DNA of 64,000 bases from Plazaster borealis (GCA_021014325.1 CM037472.1:12075063-12139062); one strand, 5' to 3'. Numbered from the stretch's first letter, positions 24,848 through 37,650 are shown. The notes: generated by a model from the letters alone, not told the origin. Numbers and translations: made by a program.

Positions 24848-25454
24848 TTAAAGGTATCGTACACGTTTGGTAATCAAAAGTCGAATTTCAATTCAGCGTT
24901 AACTCCGATCGATACAAAAAACCACAAACAAGTAACATTAAATAGCCCCAAAACAAACAAACAAACAAACAACAACCTTACAAAAAGTGCATTTTCTACT
25001 TTTTCAATGTTAAAATCACTTGCGGAATTTGTAATTTCACGTGATGTACAAGCGTTTCAATCAGTCATGTTAATAAGTTTATTAAAGGCATCGTTCACGT
25101 TTTGTAATTACTCAAAACAAATATTAGCATAAAAACTTACTTGGTAACAAGCAACGGAGAGCTGTTGATAGTATAAATCATTGTAGGAAACGACTCCCTC
25201 TGAAGTAACGTAGTTTTTGAGAAAGAGGTAATTTCTCACTAAAATAATAAAAACTTCTTGCAAGAATTTTTATTATTCTATCTGAAAGCACACAAATTTG
25301 TACAACAAGGGTGTTTTTTCTTTCATCATTTTCTTGCAACTTCGATGACCAATTGAGCCCAAATTTTCACAGGCTTGTTATTTTATGCATGTTGGGATAC
25401 ACCAAGTGAGAACACTGGTCTTTGGCAATTTCCAAACGTGTACGATGCCTTTAA
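24848..25454 (-). mobile_element. Composite TTAA element: family D plus family A
   Basis: TTAA at 24848-24851 and 25451-25454. Left end AGGTATCGTACACGTTTGG and right end GTGTACGATGCC are mutually inverted. Inside, 25082-25454 is a complete family A MITE in minus orientation with its own left terminus (AGGCATCGTTCACG). The same D+A junction exists, inverted, at 12723-13308. Confidence 0.75.
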
Positions 25455-26345
25455 ACACAATGGGAAGTTGGTGTCATCTCGTCCCAAACACTGTACCAAC
25501 AACAGACTATAACGCCAGTGGCAGTGTACTTAGGAGGCGCCATTCATAATGACCTACAACCCTTTATTTTTGTTACAAACACGTCGTAATTGGGCCCCTC
25601 AGCCCAGCAGCTTGGACGTCATTAGTTAATTGGCCAAACCAGATATGAGCAAATTATGACATTGGAACTTAATACTCGGTGTGAAGTCGGTGATGAAAGA
25701 AGACATCCTGGGAAATTATCCAGTCGGAAAGTCTCTCTCGTTTGAGAGTAAATAAGACAACACTGATTTAATTTCCACCCAAAAAACAGAAATTCCCGTA
25801 CTGACAATTTTAGGAAAGTCATGGTTACTTTTAGAAAGTTCCATGTAAGACAAACAACATTTCGTATAATCTCAAGATATACCTGTATATAATTAGACAC
25901 ACTTGTTTTTGTGTGAAGTTTTTAAAAAACTTAAATGATTTGTTCTTCTTTTTCTCTGTTATTTATTTCACTCGATCAATAACAGTCATAACTATCAAGT
26001 GATTATAATTGTTTTGGTTTAATTTGTTTGTTTCTCTATTGTTTTATTGTTTTATTTGTTTTATTTTAACCCCGTTAAAGTGGAGCTCTACAGCTCCAAA
26101 ATACTTGAACAAGAAATAAATTAACACTAATTTACAATATTTACATTTTGGAGATTAGAAATAGTTTAATTAACACATGAAGACAGCAAATGCAACAATG
26201 AACTTACAAGTACAATTTATTTATCACTTACTTGTATTATTATATTTATATATACTTTCCCCATTTTATTTTATTTTTTAATGAAACGCAACAAAGTTAC
26301 AGTAAATGAGTAGCGCTTTAACGACAACTCGGTTTTTAAATCAAA
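25455..26345. other. No gene recognised
   Basis: AT-rich. GGAGCTCTACAGCTCC near 26080-26095 is a short palindrome, similar in position to GAAGCTGTACAGCTTC at about 4869. This may mark the end of another retroelement fragment. Confidence 0.3.
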
Positions 26346-26843
26346 ATTGAAAGTTGAAATAAATAACCCAAGAATTATTGACTGTTTTACGAAAAAGCAT
26401 GTACCTGTTTATGACAATAAGCTGAGAAGTACTAATGGTTTCTGGGGCCAGTGGAAAGCTTTGTTGTTGTTGATGTTGTTGCGGGATTTTTATTGTCTGT
26501 ATACATATTACAAAACGATATAATTACAATACAAAAGGTGCAGTTGCTTTTGTATTTTCTTCAGGCATTTCCTATACGCGGTAAATTGAAAGTTGAAATT
26601 AAATAGCCCAAGAATTATTGACGGTTTTACCAAAACAAAAAAGCATTTACCTTTTTATGACAATAAGCTGAGAAGTACTAATGATTTCTTGGTCAGGGGA
26701 AAGGTTTGTTGTTGTTGTTGATGTTGTTGTGTTTTTTTATTGTTTATAGAAAACATTACAAAACGATATAATTACAATAACAAAAGTGCAGTTGCTTTTA
26801 TATTTTCTTCAGGCATGTAGACACAATTTCCTACGCGGTAAAT
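26346..26843. repeat. Two-copy tandem duplication, about 245 bp per unit
   Basis: 26346-26589 and 26590-26843 are co-linear: AGTTGAAAT, CCAAGAATTATTGAC, GACAATAAGCTGAGAAGTAC, a GTTGTTGTT run, ACAAAACGATATAATTACAA, TTTCTTCAGGCAT and ACGCGGTAAATT, with small indels. Confidence 0.85.
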
Positions 26844-27787
26844 TTATCTGAATGAAAGAAATACTAATAAATGAAAATCCTAAATCTACTGGTGTGTCTT
26901 CCGTTCTTATCGATTCCGAATAACCCTTATCGGCACTTTTTTCCAACTCGAGTATTCGTTCCTGACAATGATCTCACAGACTCACTGCCTTCACACACCA
27001 TAGTAAAACCCATGCCTCCCAAACCATCCGTATCCGAGTTGCTAATTAACCATTAAGTACTTCTATTGTTTCATTTCACCAAGCGCACAGCCGGCGAGTC
27101 AATACCAATATTATGATACCTGGCTTTAGCGGTCAACTCATCGACTCTACGGGGCGCCAAGGGGGGCGTTGGAACCCCTTCAAGGGGAAAGAGTCGACTC
27201 GTGTCGATGATGGATTCGGCCGTCGATGGCCAAGTCGGCCCAGTGTTGAAGGGCGGGGTGAGGGGGACGTATAACGGCTGGTAAGACGAAGGAATTGAGT
27301 CATAACATTGATGACTAATGTCACTTGTATCATTATTTCTGTAAATGAAAATGATATACAGTTGTCACCAACTATAACAAACCCACTTTTAGAAAAACTT
27401 TTAGCACTTGAGTTGCATGCAAACAAACTAATTTGGGGGACTATTGATTTAAATTGAATTGAACAACCTATAATAAACGATGTTTGTAATGCCGTATCCT
27501 AAAGCACAGGATTGCTAAGATGACAAATTTGTTTTAATAATAATCTAAAATATGATTTATTTCAATCTGAAAGCTCATTGATTATAAAGTTCATACTATA
27601 GGTCTAGGCCTAGTATCAATCTTTCAGAAAGCTATTTTTGTTCGAAACTATACTCTCAATTTCCAGGAAAGGGCTTCTTTTTATAGGTTGGTTATTTTTT
27701 ATTTATTTATTTAAACTCAAGATGGGGACCACTTAACTCCTCCCCAAAACAATTCCTCTTCAAGAATAAGCAAAGTAACATAGTGGG
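26844..27787. other. No gene recognised; one GC-rich block
   Basis: 27140-27270 is GC-rich with CpGs and no repeat similarity seen here. 27556-27690 weakly resembles the start of family E (ATTATAAAGTTCATAC). Otherwise AT-rich. Confidence 0.3.
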
Positions 27788-28081
27788 GGCAGACAGGGGA
27801 ACTATTTGATGATACAAGCATGGAATTTGGCGCACAGTCTGAGTATGTCATGAGAAAGATATTTGGCTATATATAGGGCCATCGCAATTTTGAATTTTGG
27901 AAAAAAAAATGTAGGTAGAATAGCAAGCAATTTTCAAAAGTTTCAAAATGGCTGCCATTCTACCAGTATTTTTTCAAAGGAAAAATCTGCCATGGCCTTA
28001 TAGCCAAATATTTTTTTCATGACATACTCTGACTGTGAGCCAATTTCATGCTAGCACAATCCCATCACCTATACCTGCCGT
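27788..28081. mobile_element. Fold-back MITE with long inverted repeats
   Basis: Left arm (27788-27890) and right arm (27975-28081) are inverted relatives: GAGTATGTCATGAGAAAGAT and ATATTTGGCTAT on the left pair with ATAGCCAAATAT and CATGACATACTC on the right. No coding capacity. Confidence 0.75.
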
Positions 28082-30577
28082 AAAATACGCTGACTCCATC
28101 TCTTCAGTCAATATGCTGGGTATCATACCTATAATAATTGTGCAGTGTTTATATTTTCCTGTAGTTTAGCACAGGGTCACCTTAACACTGGCACCGGAAT
28201 AGCGCTGAAGATGGCGTCGGTTCTCTTGGACTTTACTTGTAGTAACATTTATACATAGTTAACACTTTCGCAATAAAGGTTTTTAAGTTTGCTATTTACA
28301 AAGAGTCAAACTGGCAAATCCACTCAGACTTGGGATCGAAAACTGTGACAAGAACGTTACCAATAAACAGCCCGACAAAATCATTTCAAGTTAGAAGTAT
28401 TACCTTATTCCATCGTTTGTGTGAGTCTTGTGGTTTCTGGAGGACCATTCAATCAAATTGAAGCTGAAAAGTACAACTGAGAAGGGAACTTGCATGTTGA
28501 AACAATATTCAGTAATTTCTCCAAATGCAAATGAAATTAATGTTATTTTCAAAAACAAAATTGATTAGTTCCTTAAAATAAGGGAAATAGAAGTTTATCA
28601 GAAAAGATGCATACAGACCTACTGGCCCGATATGTAGCAAATATTTGTATGTGCGCGACCACATGTGGCCTAACGACATACTCACACGCACTTCTATTTG
28701 ACGAAAAAATAAACGGGAAAACAAATTCCAGACTGGGTTTTTTTTTGCCTACCCAACTAAGCCACCAAAAAATAAAATGTTTTAAATGTCTCGACGAACT
28801 TCATTACTACAGAAAGTAGGACTGCACCAAAACCTATCTAATGAAATCAAAATAAAGTAGAGATGTTGTGTTTAAGCCAGCCGATTCGTTCATGGCAAAA
28901 CTTGAAAACTGTCTACTCCATAATGCTTTTTTAACTCCGCGATGTATCCGTGACAATCATAGGCTGAACACGTTTCTCATTTTCGTCCACACGCTGTAAT
29001 ATTGTTTCGTCTGCACGAATCCAAAACAACTCAAATGAACATAAACACAGATAACAACAGAAGAAGAAAAAATCCGCCCATAACTTCCATTAATAACCCC
29101 GCAAAACATTCATGATAATAAGGCACAACATATTCAAGAATCTATGCAGCGTGTATGTAGGTGGCCTATGTTTTTTATCTTGGCGGGTATAGTGCAACGG
29201 GGAAGCAGCAGGCTTGGGTCCCACCCCGTACACTGCGAGCGTGGGCTCTCCACCGCCCGCATGCAAGCGCTAATGTTTAGTCCCACTAAGTCGAGTGGCT
29301 AAATGATGTTTGACTTGCACTCTTGCAAATTTCATCGCGGCAATGACGATCTCGTCCCTGTACTTTTATCCGGGGTAAGGCACGGGCCTTTAACCCTTTT
29401 TTTTATTTATTTATATAAAGCATAACACAAAAAAGAAGAATGAATTTCATAAAATATCTTATTTCTTTACATTGTGATTCATAAGAGAGCGATGCAATTA
29501 TGCACTCCTTCTTGGGGACCGGGTAGGGGGGAAATGTGTCTTAAGTGAGCGTCCGCGGAGCCGCACGGTGGAGACGCAACGTTTCATCGTTTATTCATGG
29601 GGGCACAGAATCAAATTAGACCGGTGTTTAAGATTAGCCTCATTTGCACCGTCGATGGGGCCCCTCTGGTAGAGTCAGACGTCCTTCAGAGTGGAAAATG
29701 AGCAGGCGGAATAGTCTTGTGAAATCAATAATTTCATTCTCATGCAAGTTAATAAAATCAGAAAAAATTATATTGTCTTTACTTCTCTGCGTGTTACCTT
29801 GACTTTATCACTGACTTTATCTCACACACAGACTTTATCTGCGTTTGACACTCACTAATAAATATACCTACACGGAGAAGGAATTCATATTGATCTTAAC
29901 AAGAAAATCGATTCGTAAATTGATAATCAATTAATTTGCATATATATCAACCTGTGATTTCGCTATGAAATACTTAACAAGTGTATATAGGCCTACATAA
30001 AACTTCATATAATTTTTATGTACGATTTCAGTTGAATTTTTTTTCTTCTGAATGACGAAATAATAACTGGTAAATGGAAACATATATAGGCCCCTAATTG
30101 CCATTTTCCCGAAATTTTATGGCGGCATCTTGAAACTTTTTGGGAGACTATCTTGCAAATTGAGTCTAGATTCTTCATACCTACTTTTATTTGAAATTAC
30201 AGGTAAGGATGCCATTGTACTTCGCTCTGCTCGAATCGATAATGGTCAAGGAAATAAAAATCATACAAGAACAGTTTCCCTCATTGAAAATGCTTTTCGG
30301 CACAAACTATCAGATGGCACAATATACACACACACATAGGCTTCATTGGTGGGTATTTCTTACACTGTGTGAATGAAATCAACACAAAGTGAAAACTTCT
30401 TCGATCCTCTGTATCATAATTTGATTATAGGCCTAATTCTGGATTTTTAATTCGTGACGCATTGGCCTATACCTACTGGTTTATACTGAAATGTTGCAAG
30501 GGTGGTACAGGTATACACTCCGCAGTGACATTTTCCCAAAAAAGTTCTGTCTTTTTCATCAACACGTCTTCTTTCCT
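28082..30577. other. No gene recognised; candidate regulatory block 29490-29720
   Basis: Mostly AT-rich. 29180-29390 and 29490-29720 are GC-richer and unique. The second contains TTAAGTG (an NK2-type core), TTTATTCATGG and an AATTAG core, suggestive of an enhancer. No supportable gene. Confidence 0.35.
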
Positions 30578-30873
30578 TTAAAGCACATGTGTCACATTGG
30601 TAATTGTCAAAGACCAGTATCCACACTTGATGTGACCCAACATATACATGAAATAACGAACCTGTGAAAGTTTTCACACGAATGTTTTCACTGTTTTCAA
30701 ACATTGAGCTTTTGACTCGCGAGATCAAAACTAATTTTTTACTAATTTCTCAAAAACTCACATCAAGCAAAAATATTTCAAAGGGAGTTTCCCATCACCA
30801 TGACCACCATGTACGTTGTGTGCAAATCTGTGAACATTTATAATGTTACTCTTATGTTATGCACACCCTTTAA
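30578..30873. mobile_element. TTAA-MITE family C
   Basis: TTAA at 30578-30581 and 30870-30873. Termini are the related AAGCACATGTGTCACATTGG and GTTATGCACACCC. It shares CAAAGACCAGTATCCACACT with the copy at 44813 (inverse). Confidence 0.65.
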
Positions 30874-31378
30874 TAATGAAAACGCTTCAAGTTTATCCCG
30901 CTGCAAACCATGGAATGGGACGCCAGGAAGATCGTCATTAATTTTCTTTTCATCAGTGTTTGAACCTCTCTTCAAGACAAAAGACATTTGAATTCAAGCT
31001 TTGCTTGAGAGGCATTTAATAGCATGGATAGTTACTCTCTTCAAGGTATACCTGCATGCCGGCAGATTTATCCCTTCCTGATTTATCGCTCCGTGGCATT
31101 CGAAACAAAAAGGCGCTTTATTTGTGTGGTTATATCACGGTATGTAAAATGCGTGGAATGATTTGTCACTCAACTACAATGTTCAATCAGAGCAATGAGT
31201 GCGATGTATACACGACCCGCATCCCTCTCTTCCCCTACATCCAAGGGAAAGTATCCAACACCGACTCTTCATCTTTACCTAGTACAAAAAAAAGACAACT
31301 CAGGGATGTTGAAGTATTAGACGACTCGACTGTCAAACTAGCATTGCCCACAAAAATATAGATCATAGGGCCTAATGA
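30874..31378. other. Unassigned, one open frame without features
   Basis: A 101-codon frame at 31056-31361 (plus) reads moderately protein-like near its end but has no family signature or splice context. Left unassigned. Confidence 0.2.
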
Positions 31379-31447
31379 TGGTTCGCCTATATGTTATATA
31401 GTATAGTATAGTTTAACTATACTATACTATAACATATCGGCGAACCA
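31379..31447. repeat. 69-bp near-perfect palindrome
   Basis: TGGTTCGCC and GGCGAACCA bound AT-rich arms made of TATAG/CTATA repeats with TTTAAC at the centre. It could extrude as a cruciform or be a short fold-back element. Confidence 0.9.
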
Positions 31448-32532
31448 AAAAAACAGCAATTTAATAGTATAGCTGTTTTTATTGTCACATATACACATAA
31501 TTATATACAGTGAAATACATGTTGGTTTTGCGTTTCTAAAAAACATTAAAATACAATTTAAAACTTAGTTACGGTACAAAAACCACATGTACACAATTAC
31601 TTACTTAAATTTGAATATTGAAGAGATTTTATTTTGAATGAAGGCCGATATATTCCTTTTCGTGACTATAGTTGCATTTAATGATTACCCTTTTTTCTTC
31701 CAATCGCATGCACGCTCTTTTTGAAATGACCTTTCATACAAAACAAATATTGGGCATTTGGATAAGATGATTATGGCCAGATGTTAAATTTGGCAATTTG
31801 TTTGCGTTTACCCAGTTTTGAAGCTCACATTTAAACACAATATACCTTTCATTTACAGTTATTTGTAATTTACAGTTTGATGTGATAACAAAAGTTGTGA
31901 ATGGTTTTCAGTTAAATTAAAACTAGGCCCCTATCCACCAACTTAAAATGATGATTTGGGGGTCATTTCATTTCCCCTTCCCAAGCCTTGAATAAGCCTT
32001 CACCCCGCGTGGTGATAAACTTGTGGTTCCTCGGGCTTAGTAAAGCTTGGCCCTGCTCTTACACCCCGAGCTTCCATCATGAAACGGCACAGCACTGACC
32101 TCTGTCCATCGTCGCCAAGCAAACCAGCGGCCCAAGCTAGAGTAGCCAACCCCAGATCTCTAACATTACCAGGGAAAGCCCCATGGAGCAATAAAACCCC
32201 AATCTGGTAACAGTCGATCTATAAAAAGGGCATTTTGTTCCAGACTGTGGTGGGGTAGCTCTTACACGAGGTATTGAGGCTGCAGGGAAAATCATACTAA
32301 CAGATCTTGAGGGACCCCATTCTTCTCTTTACGAAGGTCGTGGTTGGGTGGTCTGATAAAGAAGATAATCTAATTTATACATTCTTCTTGAGTTGAACTT
32401 GGTGTAGGTCTATGCCTTGCTCATGGTCTTTCAACGGCCGTCTTGGAAAGGAGAAGTAAAAAATATGATTAAATCTGTCGCAACAAAACATGACCAAACT
32501 TTTCTGGCTCTGCTTACCGCAAAATTCTGCGC
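31448..32532. other. No gene recognised
   Basis: AT-rich to 31970, then 31975-32200 is GC-richer (with AGGGAAAGCCCCATGG). Short open frames only, no signature. Confidence 0.3.
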
Positions 32533-32818
32533 TTAAAGGCGTCGTACACGTTTGGTAATGACTCTGATAATTAAAGGCAATAAAACTTACTTGAATGCAT
32601 TTTGAGAAACTTTTCACTTCGAAGTACTGCGGTTATGGAAAAAGATGTCACTTTTTATCCCCCAAAACATTTGAATCTGAGAAGCGTTACTCTTCCAGAT
32701 ATGCAGACTATTCTTCCCGCGTGGACATAACCACTCCAGTTTTTCGGCAATATCTCGAAAACGCGGACACCTTTTGAACCTACAACTATATAGGTTTAAA
32801 ACAAACAATAGGCTTACT
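32533..32818 (+). mobile_element. TTAA-MITE family B, 3'-truncated
   Basis: Starts at TTAA (32533) with AGGCGTCGTACACGTTTGG. Shares CACTTCGAAGTACTGCGGTT, TTTGAATCTGAGAAGCGTTA and TATTCTTCC with 53520-53916; breaks off after AACAAACAATAGGCT without a right terminus. Confidence 0.7.
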
Positions 32819-34219
32819 GATTGCGAGCCAGCTAAAATTCCTCGCTAGCCTGTGAAAAACGCTTACGTTTAGTGCCGATTTTTCTGCAAAAGTGTTGATT
32901 TTTCGCTTAGGGAAAGCAGAACCATGAACTCGGATCCTGCTATTAGAAACACAGTGCTTGGACAACGAGAACCTTTCGAGAACCTTTATATCATCACAAT
33001 CATCATCATTATTATCACAATCCTATTGATCAAAATCATCTCCAGTCCGATCATCAACCACAATCTTCGTTTCCTCTTCCTCCTCTTGTCCTCACCATAA
33101 CCATACCCCCACCCTCCCTAACCTCCCCCACCCTCCCCGACCCTGCCCAGCCTCCCACCACCCTCCCCCACCACCACCACGGCCATCATCATCATCTATC
33201 AAGAGCTAATAATCTTTTTCGTAAAATCAAGGCATTCACCACTCAAAGCAACACCTCTGCATTTACACAAGGAATCCCCCATCCCTCCTCTTCTAAACAA
33301 AATCCCACTCTTTTAAAATCGGGTTTGGATTCATTTGGCGACCCATTTTATAATGCATACAATCGGGCGTATCCCCTACTCCCTGTCACTCAAGAATCTT
33401 GTTAAAAAAGACGGCCGGGGAAGCTCGGTCACTGACCGAGACCTGGCAGCAAGGGCTTGGGGCCCGCTCTGCTATGAATGCCAGTATCTGTGTCTATAAG
33501 AAAATTTGCAGGGAATCACTTGACCTTTAACCTTTACTCGTGTCAATGACCGACCTAGATCTAGATCCAGAATGATGAAGTTTAAAAAGAAAAAGACATT
33601 GTAAGTAAATAATAAAAAACGGTGATAAAATCTAGACAAAGGTGATGGTTTTGGATATAAGTTATGTACCGCTTATACCCCGATGATTTACTGATGCCAT
33701 GCAGAGCAATTGTCCGAGTGTGAACCTTTTCTGTTAAATAATTTATTTGGTTTTTGGCTTTCGTCAACTCCTAACAGGCTACAAGTACTAGGCGGTTTGG
33801 GGACTCTTTGGGGGTTACAGTATTTCGGTAAAGAAATTTTTTTTTAAATACTGATTTTGCAAACGCAAAAATGTCCACAGTTATATTTGGAGTTAAGAGC
33901 CTTCTGACGAAGTTTAACTCAGCCTACTGGTCAGTACAGTGGTTAAATAGGGATAAAACAAGCATTTTTAATTTATTTGATATTTTCAAGACACCCCACA
34001 GTAAATTGGATAAAGGCAAAAATTATCACAAGAAGAACATTCCTTGAAGTACTCCCATCTTTAATCTCTGGCAGTCAGCAAGCATCAAATACAGTCTCAG
34101 TAAGCATCAAAATGAGGACAACATGACTCCAATTAAGCACTTGTGAAAACCAGTTTGATGTCTCTTGAAGATTAGAGTTTTGGATGGAGTGTGTGTTCAG
34201 TGGGTTTTAACGCTATATT
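32819..34219. other. No gene recognised; pyrimidine-rich tract
   Basis: 33060-33190 is an extended C/T- and CCACC-rich tract. 33400-33480 is a small GC-richer patch. No gene features. Confidence 0.35.
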
Positions 34220-34556
34220 ATAGACCATGTAAACTTTGTTTACAATAAGTGTGACCTTGTGCATTCTTTTGGTATTCTGGCAGGCAAGATACTACACAGG
34301 TCCTATGGGAAAGTTGACATTTTGTGTCATAATTTCCACATAAATCCAAGAATTATGAAAGTAAAAGCTGGACAAGTTTTGAGATGTGCCCCCTTTCATC
34401 ATATCAAAAGTTGATAGGAATTAGACAGTGCAATCTCCATAAAATATAAGATTTTATGTTTTATTCCATTAGTCTGTGTACAAATCGTGCCTGCAGGAAG
34501 TCCAGGCTCTGTGGCTCTTTTGTAAACATGTGATGTCACAGGTCACATCGTCTATA
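34220..34556 (-). mobile_element. 337-bp interspersed element, copy 1
   Basis: Reverse complement of 61422-61758, near identical by eye and the same length. Ends ATAGACCATGT and ACATCGTCTATA are short inverted repeats. Non-coding, so a non-autonomous DNA transposon is likely. Confidence 0.8.
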
Positions 34557-34791
34557 CGAAGTGTGGACCTGGTAACAAAATAGGTCCACATAAACGTAGG
34601 GACTTGAAACACTATGTGGACTTACACATGTCCACACAGTGTTTTTTTACAGTGTTGGAGAACAGGATTTTCCTTAAGTGTACAGAACAAAGGAATGTCC
34701 ACAGAGTGACTGCAACACAGAGCTGTGTGTGTGTATTTTCTCTGATTTGCTTGTTACGGTCATGTTGCACTGGGTAATCTAACATGCAACC

Positions 34792-35295
34792 AAGGCCTGA
34801 TTTTACGAAGCACTAAGATTCATCTGAAGATGAGTTGTCAATATCGCCATAGTGATTTGTATTGTGACACCGCACTTTGCTTAGCACAAAGGAACGTTAC
34901 AGAATTAACATTTTCTTTAATATCACAGATTTACATAAAACTTACACGGTCTGATGATGATGATAGTAGAAAACATCCCTAGAAATATTTCTGTCTGAAA
35001 TGCCATATTTGATGAGAAATAAATAAAACTAATTTCCGATTGGAGTTTATCGCTCATGAGCGTTTTATTCTTGCATTGTATAAACACATGCAAATGTGTA
35101 ATCGGTTTTTCACTATTTTCTCGTGACCGTGGCCGATCGATCTCAAACTTCCACAGGTTTGTCAGTTTATGTATAGGCCTACGGTGGATTATATAAAGTG
35201 CTTAACTGTTTTGTTAGCAAAAACCAATTTTGTAATGTGTCTTTAAGGTTGATACACATCATAAAGACCAGTCTTAGCTCTTTCCATCAGGTCCA
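34792..35295 (+). mobile_element. Family F element split by a family C MITE
   Basis: 34792-34907 (CTGATTTTACGAAGCACTAA to GCTTAGCAC) and 35246-35295 (GGTTGATACACATC onward) are the two halves of a family F element, as seen intact at 50544-50693. The insertion (about 34908-35245) ends GTGTCTTTAA and resembles family C. Confidence 0.65.
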
Positions 35296-37365
35296 TGCAA
35301 TGTCCAAAAGGGAAAACATTATTCACGTACAAATGTTCACGTAATAATTTACTTGGAGGTTGTGAGACAGTGTTAGATAAATGCCTACTGTGCTACCGGA
35401 GTGTTCCTTTCATAGTACAGTTGGTTGCCTCCAAGTCGCCTGTAAATATTGCCTTATAATACGCAGCTATACTTCATATTCTATTTGGCAAAAAGCTGAG
35501 TAGATGCCAAGCTTATACTTCGAGATACACGATAGCCCTGTTTAGGAATCCATTTAGCTTTCATGACCTCAAAATAGTTAGGCCATAAAATCTCGAACTG
35601 GTTCAGCTGAAAGTTTTACTGGTCAGTATAAAAACTTCCAAGACTCATTCCACACTCGCCATGTAATACAGCCACGGGGGTGACCTTCGATTTAGAATTG
35701 GCAATGTGTGAGTCTGTTGGCTTCTGCCTATCCCCAAAAGAAATGATTTTTCGTAAATTGGCCTTGTAGCAACCATAAATCTTCTTCAAATAAATTGTGG
35801 AATTTTTTTTTATAACTAGAGTGTTCTTAACGCAAGTAAAAATAAATATCTCAGCATTGTTGGGTTACATATTATGACCCACGTTTCTGTTTGACTTTAC
35901 ACAACATACTAAAGTTTGAAAACTTTTAAATGCTGTACACTTTGCCTTAGCAATCTTTTTGATGCATTTCTACGTTATTTTGACGGCTGATGTTCTTGGG
36001 GTTTTCTGTGTTGTGTATACGTCGCAGTGATCCACTGTCTTGTTTTGTACATAATGAGTTTGAAAGAAACACTCTAATAAAGTTGTTACTTCAGAACCTC
36101 AAATCTTCAAACTTGACTGACGTTAATACTTTCTCTTTAGCTAAAACATAACTACATTATAAATTCAATAGTATGATCAAGACAAAAACCATGGTTCTCT
36201 GGATGCGTGAGTGGAACGCGGGATCCCATCTTATATTCATCCCGCGTAGATACACTTGAAGGTGCGGCAGTTTCAGGCCATGCAACGTACACGACTTTCA
36301 GTGGGCGTAGAGAGACCGTCAGCGGACCCTAGAAAATTGTCTATGGGTCTCCGGCAGCCGTCGAGAGGGTTGGGGAAATATTCCGCGCGCTCTCCAGCCA
36401 CGGCAAGAAAAGCTTTTGACCAGGGTCGATCACTTTTTGTGTTGTGCGGGGCTCTGGCGGGTTCGTTCCACATTTTCACGGGCATTTAGCGCGGCTACGT
36501 GCGGAGAATAACCTGTCTAGTGTGTTGTCATACCGACCAAAAGCGGTGCATTTGTGGGGTTTTGTTGTGAGTAATAATGTTTGTGCTAAGTACACGGTAG
36601 AGATGTGTAGATTCACCACAGAGCCCCGCCGAGGATTATATTCCACATTCCCTAAGGACCGACGATAGAGGGCGGGCGGGAACTTGGTGTTTCCTGAGAG
36701 GGGAAGGGGAGTTGGAGTGATTTTGGGGTCACACGTTCACAGCACACAAAATAACATTATGAACGACAATACTCTATGTGTTTATGTATTTTGTGTTGAA
36801 GATTGTTCACCTATGGTTTACTGTTATCGAAAGATTACCGATATTGTCACAGATCTTTTACAAATTTAGCATACAGTATCAGTTGCTACATATAAATATA
36901 AAAGATGTGGTTCTTTTATCTGTAAAATAATTTTGTTTGAAATTTTGTATCCTTTTTTCGGTCAGTAGAAACGCTCTGTTTGAGCATGTCTACCTCCACG
37001 GTGTGAGTTATTGTTTAGAGTCAACATAGCATGAATATACCCTATTTTGTTTCAGAATAATTTGAATAAGAGGTCGTACCAAAGTACAAAAAATGAAGGT
37101 TTGCCAGTCACGTCCGTTGGTATTATGTTTGAACTCGGGTCTGATCAGTTTGTCTTTATATGCAAGACATGGTTGAAATAAAAGAGTGACTTTTGGTTAA
37201 AAGTGACTACAGCGGTTTTACACAGAATGTGACTGAAAGTGGTAATTGTTTCGGTCTATCTGTTTTAGTGCTGTCACTTCTGGTCGGTCTTTCGGTCTTT
37301 ACAGACTGAACCTAGTGTAGGCAGTACACGTAGATTCAGCTCTAAATCGAATTCAACAAAAATTA
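35296..37365. other. Non-coding; CpG-rich island at 36230-36690
   Basis: 35296-36220 is AT-rich. 36230-36690 is the most CpG-rich unique block in the intergenic region (for example GCGGCTACGTGCGGAG near 36490). Overlapping frames there on both strands show no known signature. A candidate distal promoter, first exon or enhancer. Confidence 0.4.
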
Positions 37366-37650
37366 TCAAGATGTTAAAACTTCGAAGGAATGCGGTTATC
37401 GAAAAATGTATCACTTTTTATCCCCAAAATATTTTGAATATTGAGAAGCGTTACGGTAACGCTTCTCAGAGTGTGTTTTCCAATGCAGATTATTCTTCCT
37501 GCGTGGACATAACCGCTCCAGATTTTCGGCAATATCTCAAAAACGCTACCACCTTTGAAATGAAATTTTCACAGGTTAGTTTTATGGTCTACAACTTACG
37601 ATTGAAACAAACAATAGGCTCGAAATACCAAACGTGTACGATGCCTTTAA
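37366..37650 (+). mobile_element. TTAA-MITE family B, 5'-truncated
   Basis: Interior matches family B from ACTTCGAAGGAATGCGGTTA to GAAACAAACAATAGGCTC, ending CGTGTACGATGCC then TTAA (37647-37650). It includes a perfect GAAGCGTTACGGTAACGCTTC-type dyad. Confidence 0.75.

Noticed and set aside
31056..31361. 101-codon frame on the plus strand
   Set aside because: Looks mildly protein-like near its end but has no recognisable domain, and its start lacks support.
33060..33190. Possible proline-rich coding region or promoter
   Set aside because: A simple pyrimidine-rich tract without a supported open frame.
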